The notes under the pieces are model-generated. The model saw nothing but the letters and a program-made list of their open reading frames with translations. It was not told where the DNA came from and searched no databases. Shown piece by piece: positions 14,701 through 24,500 of a DNA stretch of 64,000 nucleotides. How positions within the stretch are numbered: position 1 is the first letter of the stretch; each line of letters opens with the position of its first letter. The stretch covers positions 4,526,001-4,590,000 of the forward strand of contig OY720099.1 in NCBI GenBank assembly GCA_963082875.1. Direction: 5' to 3'. The DNA comes from Corella eumyota (Eukaryota; Chordata; Ascidiacea; Phlebobranchia; Corellidae). The translations under genes and the position numbers were made by a program.

Positions 14701-16277
14701 TTATTTTTTTAATGTTTAAACTTACATTCGGTTGTATAGGTATATGTTTTATAATCGTCAATGGTAGTTATAGGTAAAGGTCGTATTATAGCATGTATTT
14801 CATGTTCATAGGACAACTTATGGGGCCACAAAATACTAAACCTCGTCTAAATAAATAAAGATTTTTTTCACTTAAAAAATCATTACGATGTTTAGACCAT
14901 GTGTACTTGATCTTTAATTTTATTCATGACCTTTACGATACTTGTCAAATTATTTATTACTTAAACAGTTCTTTAAATAACCCTAACTTTTTACTCATTA
15001 TGTATTTAACGATAAAAAATAAATAAAAAAATAAAAAAAAATAAATACTAATTTATAAAAAATAAATTAGTATATTGTTATTTTACTTCTCACATATAAT
15101 TGCTTTTGGTTCTTACATATTATTGCTTCCAATTTCTAAATTTTTTTAAGGCCACAAAATCCACATAATCCCCATTTTTATACATTCAAATATAAAAAAA
15201 GTCAAAAAAATAAATAAATACGATAACTTAAAAAATTTTACTTTTCTATTGGCGTTGCTCAGTGTTTTTGTTAAATTGATGTTGTAGCAATCATTGGAAA
15301 AGTAATGAGGATCGACAAATTTGACCTAAACATAAGTTTAACCCTTTACAAAAACTAAATTAAAAAAAAAATTAACATTTTAAGTTCATAAAAAGTTGAT
15401 GTATATATATATAGCAACCAAGCTAACAGATACTGATTGATCATCTACATATTATTACATGTAAATAATGCTATTCTATCACTCATTTAATTTATTTAAC
15501 AACAACTACTGATGTAGTATTTTTAGTTTAAAAACTCATTTAACATGATTTTTTAAATATTTTTTTTATTTGAGTAACCTATTCAAACCCATTTGTTTTA
15601 GAAGTTTTTATAAATTTTTACTGTTTTTTGTTTTAAAACCTGTGGACTATATGTTAACAAACCTGAAACCCTAACACATCGTCTATTCCTGCCGGGCAAG
15701 CTAACCAAGACAAAACCAGATAACCATTGGAAACGTCGGTGAAATTGTTGTGAATTCCTACTTCATGAAATTTAACATTGGTTGGTGCACAGACAGACGC
15801 AGAAAAAATTTGACGAAATGAATTTGGAGAGTTTGTACATGGCCCTAATATGTAAACAACAATTAATGATACACTTCCCCTAAGTGTCAATAAGAATAAC
15901 TGTCCGAAAAGTAAACACTTACCACCGCTAGTTAATAACCAATTGCCATTAGTACATTGAAACATACATTCATTGTAATCTATGCCAGTTAGTGCTACCT
16001 AAAAAAAAATAAAATAATCAACTATTTACCATTGGGTCATTAGTTCGACAACTAAAAAAAAAATTTTTAAAAAAATTAAAAAATTCTATTTAATAAGTTA
16101 GTTGAAAAATTCTATTTAATAAGTTTAAAAGTAAAGTTTAAAAATTACTTTGTAGGTACAACTAATTGTGCATTCCTTTTGGCTTGGTGCTGCAGACTGA
16201 TTTTTATTCGGGAAACAAATACACGCACAAAGTAAACTTATTAGCACTAATAAATGTCCTGATGCATACAAAGCCAT
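5779..16277 (-). CDS. IL-17 receptor (SEFIR-domain cytokine receptor), 862 aa
   Basis: This single-pass receptor should bind IL-17-type cytokines at the cell surface and signal through SEFIR-SEFIR contacts with an Act1-like adaptor. I traced 18 exons, all GT-AG and phase-consistent: 16149-16277, 15923-15998, 15663-15844, 15242-15325, 14726-14846, 14589-14627, 12884-13074, 11876-11944, 11663-11720, 10656-10840, 10146-10208, 9158-9251, 8457-8546, 8128-8290, 7628-7843, 7180-7337, 6321-6533, 5779-6236. Residues 1-21 are a signal peptide (ATG 16277). A Cys-containing ectodomain runs to about 430. The membrane helix is at about 434-458, followed by WKKG. The SEFIR domain (about 461-640) carries RTVFIVW, GLTVILDSLEE, WIQNSLESAEFVLFICP and KYLTLLLPYS. 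The tail (640-862) is Ser/Pro-rich. The total length is close to vertebrate IL17RA. Which vertebrate paralogue is nearest cannot be told by eye. SINE copies sit in three introns. Confidence 0.88.
8797..9074 (+). mobile_element. tRNA-derived SINE, full length (copy A)
   Basis: The head resembles a tRNA, with a pol III A box (TGGTGTAGTGGTAAGA) and a B box (GGGTTTAATCC). The body contains GGCGCTATAAACGGTATAAA, GGCAATTATAATCTATA and ACTCGAGACTGGGTC, and it ends in CACATCGAGGATAAAGATAT plus an A-rich tail. The same modules recur in the other copies in this window. It lies in an IL-17 receptor intron, antisense to the gene. I could not define clean target-site duplications. Confidence 0.85.
11430..11637 (+). 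mobile_element. SINE copy, 5'-truncated and diverged (copy C)
   Basis: The tRNA-like head is missing, but the body modules are recognisable in order: CCTTAAGTAAAGTGCTAT, a GATTAATTATCGAAAAATTG stretch, AAACTCGAGACTAGGTCAGA and a CACATCAAGAATAAAAAAAT end with an A-tail. It lies in an IL-17 receptor intron, antisense to the gene. The divergence suggests an older insertion than copy A. Confidence 0.7.
12557..12833 (+). mobile_element. SINE copy, full length but diverged (copy B)
   Basis: It begins with AGCAGTATGGTGTGGTGATT, carries a B-box-like GGTTTGATTTCC, and ends with CCAAGAATAAATAATATAAA. All modules of copy A can be followed, with many substitutions. It sits only about 50 bases downstream of the splice donor of the seventh coding exon of the IL-17 receptor, antisense to the gene. 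Confidence 0.7.
16079..16125. repeat. Short tandem duplication, 26-bp period
   Basis: AAAAATTCTATTTAATAAGTT occurs at 16079-16099 and, after a five-base spacer, again at 16105-16125, a 26-base period. It lies in the first intron of the IL-17 receptor gene, close to the first donor. It looks like a simple slippage or tandem duplication. Confidence 0.6.
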
Positions 16278-17300
16278 TTACAACAAGTAACCCTAAAAAA
16301 CAAACAAAACATTTATATTTAGTTTGTTACATATGTAAATGTTGATAAAATTGAAAATGTTGATAAAATTGAATTGCATAGAATTGAGTCTCTGAGTTAA
16401 AATTAAATGAGAACCTAATGTATCTTCGGGGTCAATATTTTTTTACGTCCCGACTGCCCGACAAATATTTTTTTGGGTTCTGCTACTAATGTAAAAGTGT
16501 TTAAAGTTAAACCTTATTTAAACAACTATAAATTGCATTTACCTCACACACTGTAACATTTCATCCTATACTTAAAATATTCTTTCAGCTGTATTTTGCG
16601 CAAACAGTTTATTGGTATTGGTTAGACGTTAACACGTAAAGCACGTGCGCATATTTTTTTGCCTGTAGTGCAAACACATTAGATTGTCTAAGTGCTAAGT
16701 AAAAAAACTAGTAATATATCCGTACTAAATGTTGTATTAAATAGTAAAAACAATAAATACTTATATTAAAAAAGCAAAATAACATTATTTAAATCACTAA
16801 AATGGACGCCGAAACTCTACCCTGCTTTCTGCCTTTCGTAAAACGTAAACAATCCTACGAAGATTGTTGCCCTCTACAACACGTGACTAAACAGCGAATT
16901 TATGATTTGTCCCCGTCTGCCAATATTCCCATATTTTATTGACTTATAACAATAAAAGTCAACAAGCAACAGAAGGTGATATTTATTTAACTCATTTTTT
17001 AACAGGTTTAGTAAATAGAATCTCGTTAAATTTTAAGGTTAACACCTGTAATCGAATCTGTCTAACGAGAAAGTAAACAATAAAAATATTGAAAAACAAT
17101 TTGCTTTTATTTAATTATGTACATAAAATTACATAAAACACATAAAAACATGTTTAAAAAATCTATTATTTATTAGAATACATACACTGATACGAACCCA
17201 CCTAGATTTTTAATATTTAATAAAAAGTGTAAAAAATCATCAAGCAACCTAAATAAATTTACAATCAACCAGTATATCAAAATTCTTTTACAATGAATTA
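16278..17300. promoter_or_regulatory. IL-17 receptor upstream region / intergenic
   Basis: About 1 kb separates the IL-17 receptor start codon from the stop codon of the next minus-strand gene. It holds a short tandem repeat (GTTGATAAAATTGAAAAT-like, about 16338-16370). Two CACGTG E-boxes lie at 16642-16647 and 16880-16885, roughly 365 and 600 bases upstream of the start codon. A relatively GC-rich patch at 16800-16925 could be the core promoter. The 3' UTR of the next gene must occupy the right-hand end. Confidence 0.4.
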
Positions 17301-20300
17301 TCATATTTTTCTAAAGCTTCTTTTCCCTTTTTGGTCACTAAAAATACAAAAAAAACTTTTATACATTTGTTAAGTTGTATGTGCAAACAAAAAATAACTT
17401 TTTTGATTCGAACCTACATCTAACACTGCCTAGAAATCTTTTTGTATTGACTTTTAGATCTTTGTACATTTGAACATAAAAATTACCCCACTCCAAACTA
17501 TCCAATGTTTTTATAACCTAAAAGTAATTAAATTTCAGTAAAAAGATAAAAAATAAACCAAAAATAAAAACAATTTACCTTTAAAATACTAGAGGATTAT
17601 AAAAAAATTAATTCATTTATAACTTTTTGCCTTCATTATATTTTAACAGGTCAAATATATAAAAAATGTACTTGAACAAAATTTTCAGCGTCATCATTTA
17701 TAGTTATAAAAAAGGCAATTCTATTTTCTTCATTTAAGGCTGGATATAAACCTTCGTCCTTTACTGAATAAAATCCTTTTTTTTCCAAATAGTTTAAAAT
17801 CTGTAAGTAATATTTGTAAGTAAACAAAAGTAATACATTCTAATAAAACTAACATGCAGAAATTTGACATTTTTTCACATAATAATCACATATTTACAAT
17901 TCAAGTACTTTCACAACAAATTAGAAGCTAATTTATAAGATTTAAATAATTTTAATAATTGCATTAATGACATACCCGGTCAATTACATCCTTTCGATAA
18001 CGAATTGAATCTTCATGATCACTTGAATAAAATATGCTGCGCAACAACAACGAAAAAGGGTAGTTACATTAAAATAAAACAGTTAATTAGGACATAACTA
18101 CTTCATTTTAAAATTTACCTAAAAATATATAAAAAAAATTTTAACATTACAACAACCTTTAGTTCAAAAAAATTAATTAAATTTAAATTTCTTTACCTTG
18201 GATTTTCCCTTTTCTTGGGCCACAAAGGATTATACAGATCATTAAACAACACCATCATTGTCTTAGGGTTGCCAACTGATTGAATACCAACTTTAGTTGT
18301 CGGGGTTGGGGTTGGTTCAACCCACATATTAGTAGTCGTCGTCGGGTGTATAAACAAACTGGGAAAAAATGGGTGAATTATTCCTAAGGTTGGGGGTGGA
18401 GGTGTAGTTGGGGTAATAACTGGACCCACACCTAAAAAAATAACTCCATTTATTTTCTGTTATTACATAATTTACTTGAACCATTATTACCATTATTTTT
18501 TTTTGTTTTTTTAATTTTTAAAATAAATAAGTTAAGTAAGCTAGGTAAGAACAAAGTAAGTTTCTTTTACTTTTTACAATTGCCGTGTACTGATAAAATC
18601 TTGTATCAGTCCGTTTTCCAAGCCAATCTGCTTTGCGAATTGTTCTATTCATGGGAACCAACCATTGAGCACCCTGCTCAATAACTTCTAACAACCCTTC
18701 ACCTTCTTCCTAAAAATTTAATAATTTTTTTAAATAGTTAAGATTTTGAATACACCTAAGTTTTGGTATTAGTATAATATTAACATGGTTATTGGCAAAG
18801 ATAGGCACCAAACAGTTAATACATTAGTTTTTAAAAGTTTTACAAATCCAAAGTTTGTTTTGATAAAAAGTAACATAGTTAGTTGTATATCAATGTTTTA
18901 CAAAAAAAATTGTTCGTTTAAATTAAATTTTAGGGTTATCATTAACTTTTGTTACTTTCCTTCTGATTTAACTAAACAATGTTAATAAAGCTAATGTATT
19001 GTACACCTAATTACCATTCAAAAAAATAACTTTTTTTGTTAACATTGTCCACCTATAGTTATTGGCTTAATATAATTTAGTAGAAGTACTCGCTTAATCT
19101 AACACAATAGCAAAAAGGTTTAAATCAACAGCATTGTGTAGTGTCCTGAACGTTTGGTTTCTCTACATTAGGTCCTATGTTTGATCCCTCACAAATTTTT
19201 ACTCTGTTTTTGACCTTCCCGAATCGAGAATCAATGAACGTAAATATAAAAAAGGTTACTTAACTTGATTTAACTCTATTCTAAAACTGCGGAAATAAAA
19301 AAAAAAGTTAAATCATGAGCACGCTGGTCTTACACCATTACAAAGATCGCTGGCCCATTTTCTGTTTCCAATATTATACTTGCCGTTGAAAATCCAACTG
19401 CCCAAGCTAGTGTGCATAAGAATTCCCAACTGTGAAACATGTTATCTGTTCCTCCAGCAACCTCGTAGTAAGGTTTCTTACATATAGAAGTACAGTGAAA
19501 ATAGTATTTCTGATTCTGTTCTGCTTGGATTATATGTGCCTTACCCACAGTGGTTAAGCAGTTAGCTTCAAAAACTATTAAAACACAATTAAAAAAAATA
19601 AATGTAATGTTTAACTAATATAAGTTTAAGCCTATTTAACAAATAGCATAGTGGTTAAAAAAATTGCTTCCCTTTAGCATATAAATGATTAAAAAAATAT
19701 CGTAAACTGCCAAAGTCAACTTTAAACAGGGTTGGGAAAACACCTATTTTAATATAAAGGATTATTAACAATAATACCATGAATATTTTTAATTGGTAGA
19801 TCCTATTTTGAACTTAAAAGCAAAATCATATTGTTACATATTCCCTTTGTGACTGCCTTTGGCAGTTTTAAATGTTATTAATCTTAATATTGCTTGATTA
19901 ATGAACTTGGTAACAAATTCTTGCCAGTAGTGATCAAAACTGAAAACTTAGGTAATTTTTTTAAATATGAGAATGTTTTAAAAGAAAAGAAAATACTTTT
20001 TGCTTTGGGGGCTTCTGTCGTGGTAACTGCAAGTGGCTGGTATTGAATTACTTGACTAACAGTGTAGATAAAATCTTGTTGAGCTAAAATAAAATTATTT
20101 GTTTTAAAAAGATTGTAAATATAACCTTGTAATTTTTGCCCAATTTGATACATACATATTATTGGACCAAATATTTTTTGGTTTCAATAATGTTGCTTAT
20201 CCTACACATTATCGGCAATTTACAATTAGACTAATTTATTTCTTTGCCATGTTAGGGGTCTAAAACAACATTTACTCTCTAAATTAAGGCTCAAAAATAA

Positions 20301-22234
20301 AAACTTTTTTTTTAACTACATAAAAACCATTCATCTCTTACGTTGGATTTCTTTTACCCTTGTGTTTAAACCAACGCTTCTAAGTCTAGCTGATACAGCA
20401 TTTCCAACTTGGCCCCATGTTTGTGGGTCAGACCCCGCACTGCCCATGACTGCTGCATTTTTAACAGGGGACCCATAAGTTTTAACCTTAACTTTAACTG
20501 ACTGAACATCTTTATACTGAAGTAAATATTAAAATAATAAAGCAAATTTTTTAATATCAAAATGATTATTCTACTTTACTTTACCTTAATAAATTGTCTA
20601 TAGTACTCCTAATATATACTTCTGCTCTTTCTTACTATATTTTATATATTCTGTTAGGTATTTTTGATTGAAATGTTAAAAAAGTGCAGTTTTTTTAGGT
20701 CTGTTTATTTCAAACCACAGCTTTAAAGCATAATATTATATCCCATAATGTAAAATCAACATAAAAATAATCCAATTTCAAATTAAAGATAGAATACAAA
20801 AGCCTGTATAAAAAAAACTAAAAATATATTTTATATTTGTATGAATTAGCGTTAAAAAAACTTACAGTTTTAAAATTAATATCATTCTCGACCTCAACAG
20901 CTCTTCCTTGAAAAAATCTTTCATCAATTACTTCATTTTTAGTATTTTTCAATAATGTGACATCAATTTTTTCATCAGGTTCTAGAGCTGTAATTTCAAC
21001 TTTGTCTAAGTTAAATCCTTCGGACTCTAAAGCCGCTGTTATCTAAAAAAATGTAGCTATATTTTTATTTAACCAATTTATCCAACTCACTTAACTATAC
21101 ATATCTTAAAATAAAATAAAAATAATATTATATACAATTTATCTTTATTCTCCATTCAATTTACAAAAAAAGGTATATATGTATATTATGGTAGTACAGT
21201 TAGAGTACATAACATATATTGCGAAAACTGTTTTGTTTAAAAGTTCATTTAAAGACCTTAAACTACAAGTGATCCCTAAAAGTCTAATTCATAAGATCAA
21301 TAATAATTCAAAAGCTACAAACCTTTGGTTTAATTTTGTCCACAAGAGCTTTGGCTTGGGGTGAATTGATGTCAACGAAGTCATCATGCCACTCGATAAT
21401 TTCTTCTCTTGTTCGTTCCAACTGAATTTCACCACTAAATTGTTCCTGGCTTTCATCATAATTGTTTGTTCTCGTAAACGCTATAGAAGGTAAATGTTAA
21501 TTTTAAAATAGAAAAAACACAAACTTATTAAAATATGTAACATTATTATAAACCTTTACAAATTGGTATAAATATGTATAGCCTATTTAAAATAAAATTA
21601 GGCTGCATTAGTTAAAATCTTTGAATTGTACAAACCTATTACAAAAGCAACAATAGCAGATATTACTATGACGATTCCAAATAGCAATATTTTATTTTTG
21701 TAGCTTTTAGTTGCTGTAAATGTTGAAGATTTTGATTTTGACTTCACTGAAAATATAACTTGTTTTAAAGTCTAAAAGTTTTTTTTTTCTTGTATATATT
21801 TTTATCCTTGATGTGGAAAGGTTGAATGCACCACCTAAACATAGAGTTATATCAATTACTCCGGCCCTGTCTCGAGTTGCCTGTGGCTGTTTGGGATATT
21901 ATAGATTATAATTGCCTGGTAATTATGCTGCTGATTAAGTGGTGGCTCAGCAGGAGCTTATACCGTTTATAGCACCTTACTCAAGGGCGCTACAGCATTA
22001 GAGCAGTGGGGATTAAACCCACGACCTCATGGTGATGTAGCAAGTGTTCTTACCACTACACCACGCTGCCAGTCAAACACCAAAGCACATTTTCAAAACA
22101 ATAACTTGATTAAGCTGTTTATGCATTTGAAATTAAAAACATTTTTTGGACATTTTTTTAACAACAAAACCTCAATAATTATTACCAATTTGTGATTCCG
22201 TTTCATTTTGATCTTTGTTGCAACACTTCGACAT
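17301..22234 (-). CDS. Unrecognised type II membrane protein with LCCL-like domain, 566 aa
   Basis: I do not recognise this protein as a whole. Thirteen phase-consistent exons: 22186-22234, 21636-21746, 21323-21480, 20866-21042, 20342-20516, 19997-20083, 19336-19574, 18571-18709, 18197-18431, 17976-18036, 17672-17800, 17414-17517, 17301-17337. There is no signal peptide. A short Cys/Lys-rich cytosolic head is followed by a membrane helix at about 36-54 (ILLFGIVIVISAIVAFVI), so the bulk should be extracellular or lumenal. Residues 107-222 form an alpha/beta-looking unit (ITAALESEGF, VSARLRSVGLNTRVKEI); a SEA-like fold is only a guess. Residues about 265-332 fit LCCL: FHCTSICKKPYYEVAGGTDN, then a Cys and an AWAVGF in place of AAIHAGV. 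A Pro/Thr-rich stalk (about 380-430) precedes a final unit of about 135 residues. The donor after the LCCL exon (ATG|GTGTAA) is weak, but it is the only one that keeps the frame open. Confidence 0.75.
19129..19250 (+). mobile_element. SINE copy with internal deletion (copy E)
   Basis: The head AGCATTGTGTAGTGTCCTGA with a B-box-like TATGTTTGATCCC joins directly to the terminal module (TTTTTGACCTTCCCGAATCG then AGAATCAATG). The middle of the element is missing. It lies in the intron after the LCCL-like exon, antisense to the gene. A still weaker relic of the same type may lie at about 19639-19770. Confidence 0.55.
21793..22074 (-). mobile_element. tRNA-derived SINE, full length (copy F)
   Basis: Read on the minus strand it has the family head (GGTGTAGTGGTAAGAACAC), a B box (GTGGGTTTAATCCC), the GCGCCCTTGAGTAAGGTGCT and GGCAATTATAATCTATAATA modules, the ACTCGAGACAGGGCC stretch, and the CACATCAAGGATAAAAATAT end. 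It is inserted in the first intron of the LCCL-like gene, in the sense orientation, about 110 bases downstream of exon 1. Confidence 0.85.
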
Positions 22235-24500
22235 TGCAAAAAATTTGTTCTTTTTTATTTACGTAAAAAGTTGCCTACATAAAATCAAAAGAATTGTAGA
22301 TTGTATTTGCAATTTAAACCCAAACGTCACTTCTTCATAAACCAATATCTGTTTTCTAAAACCTATTTAAAAATTAAAAGCACGTGTGTAAAACGAATTG
22401 CTAGCAGACTTAACTTAGACATTTTTTTGAAACCGCGGGAATAAAGGGTAATCCCGAAATTTGCGAATTTCCAATTTTCATATATATAAATATATTTTTT
22501 GCATATATATTTATCCTCGATGTGGAATGGTCGAATGCGCGACCTAACACAGCATCATTTACAACAACCCGGTATCAAGTTGCCTTTTAGCAGTTTTGTA
22601 TATTATATAGATTATAATTGCCCGATAATTATTCTGCTGATAAAGTACAGGAGTTCATGCCGTTTATATCGCCTTACTCAAGGTCGCTACAGCATGAGAG
22701 CAGTGGGGATTGAACCCACGACCTTAGGATGGTGTAGCAAGTGCTCTTTCCATTACACCACGCTGCCGGTTTATTATTATACTCATAGGTGGGCAATTAA
22801 CCAAAAAAATAACTTCGTTAAATAGTGATTCGTTACACAATACATTAACTTCGTTAACTTTAATTTGTAAAAATTAAAACCGTAAACGTTAACATTTAAA
22901 TTAAATAATCCTTTTGCATTAATTTGCAGTTTAGTAAAACTTTTACAAAAAAAAAACACAAAAAAGTTTTCTAGCGCCGGCTTGCAGTTATCAAAAACTG
23001 GCAATAAAAATGTGGCACATCGGGATTGTGACGTCATTTCCGCCCAGCTACCCACCGTGCCTTACTTACTTTCTTACCCCTTCCGGGCTACCCTATCCTC
23101 TTATCCAACCCCGCATACCTTTCCTCTTACGCTCCCCCCGTTTTTTTTTTTTTTTTTTTGCACATTGATAAAAGTAAATAATAGATACGATATACAATTA
23201 ATATTACAACAATGTGACGGGAAAAAATGACAAAATAAATTTAATGATTTAAAACATGCCAAAAGTATTAATGTTTACATAAAGATTTTAAGTATGTTAT
23301 GGCATGGTCACCAAACCAAAACACCCACTTTAAGATAATCATTTATTAACAAATATGCTTCAATTTTTAAATAGATTTAAAAAAAATAATTGTAAACTCC
23401 AAGTTTTTACCAAATTAAAAAATGACAAGATAAAAAAAAATACTATTTTTTTTTAAAAGAAAGCAGGTAGATTAGTTGCGTCCTTATAAAAATAAAATAT
23501 GACTGCAACACTGTATAAATATATTTATTTAATTAACCCCACTTTTAAAAAAATTAGGATGATTAAAAATATATACTTGTTGTAAACATAAAAAGTAAAA
23601 GTACGAACAAATAAAATATACTTAAAGAGTTCATCTCTTTAAATGATACTTCAACTGAATAATTATCATACAAAACCCCTTTTTTTTAAATAAAGTGTAT
23701 ATCATTTTTTTAAATATTTTAAAGAGTAAAAAATGGAAAACAGTTGTTTAAAATTTTAATAATGCAACGGTTAAAAACAGTGGACATAAGGTTGATAAAA
23801 AAATATTGAATTAAAAAAATAATTAAAGACTGACAACATCAAAAATTTTGATCGAAAAAGGTAGATTTTTCGTAATGCTCCAAAAAAATGTTGATTAAAA
23901 AAATGATTAAAAGGCGGCCGCTAGATGATGATAGGGAGTATTTTTAAATCTTAACGAATAAACATGCTACATAAGAAGTAGTTCAGTAAAATATACTGCA
24001 CAAAACAAATAATACGAGAAAAAAACACTATATTGCATAAAAACAATCATTGCACTTGATCTGAATGGTTTTGGGTCCTAAAATGTGTATTAGGTTATCT
24101 ACTATAACACTTTTTTGACGCAATATTAAAATAAAGCAAGTTGTAATAAAAACTTGTTTCGAAAATTAGATTTCATCCGCATAATTCAACTAAAAAATAG
24201 TTTCCGGTTTGCAACAACACGAAAATAAGGCAAGTAAAATTAAAATCAAAATGCTTTAAAATCTACATTAGCTTCTATTAAAAATTTACCCAATTCTAAA
24301 AATATCGAAAATAAAAACATGTTAAATACGTAAATTAAACAAAAATATAACTAAAATTTTATATTTATATACCGCTTTAACCTTATATTAACACTACCCT
24401 TGTTCGAAATTTACGTATGTAAGCATGATAATCTATTTGTAAGTTGTTAACGGTACATGTTATTTCGCAATGCAATGTTACGAACACTGTTGTTCAAAGT
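22235..24500. promoter_or_regulatory. Intergenic region and promoter of the LCCL-like gene
   Basis: An E-box CACGTG lies at 22381-22386, about 150 bases upstream of the LCCL-like start codon. A less AT-rich patch at about 22970-23160 contains a perfect CRE (TGACGTCA, 23029-23036), a long pyrimidine-rich run and a T tract of about 19 bases. From 23200 to 24480 the DNA is strongly AT-rich with nothing recognisable; its right-hand end should include the 3' UTR of the ZIP13 gene. Confidence 0.4.
22501..22769 (-). mobile_element. tRNA-derived SINE, full length (copy G)
   Basis: On the minus strand it has GCAGCGTGGTGTAATGGAAA, a B box (GTGGGTTCAATCCC), the GGCGATATAAACGGCATGAA and GGCAATTATAATCTATATAA modules, and ends CACATCGAGGATAAATATAT. 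It lies about 270 bases upstream of the start codon of the LCCL-like gene, in the same orientation as that gene and as copy F. Confidence 0.85.

Noticed and set aside
16079-16125. Resemblance of the repeated ATTCTATTTAATAAG to the 16-base ascidian spliced leader ATTCTATTTGAATAAG
   Set aside because: It lacks one base, is not followed by a GT donor, has no Sm-type site, and its two copies come from a local tandem duplication in AT-rich DNA. Chance is the simpler explanation.
19639-19770. Weak SINE-like relic
   Set aside because: Only a head-like AGCATAGTGGTTAAAAAAAT and the AAACTGCCAAAGTCAACTTT stretch resemble the family, with the middle missing; I mention it under copy E but do not call it.
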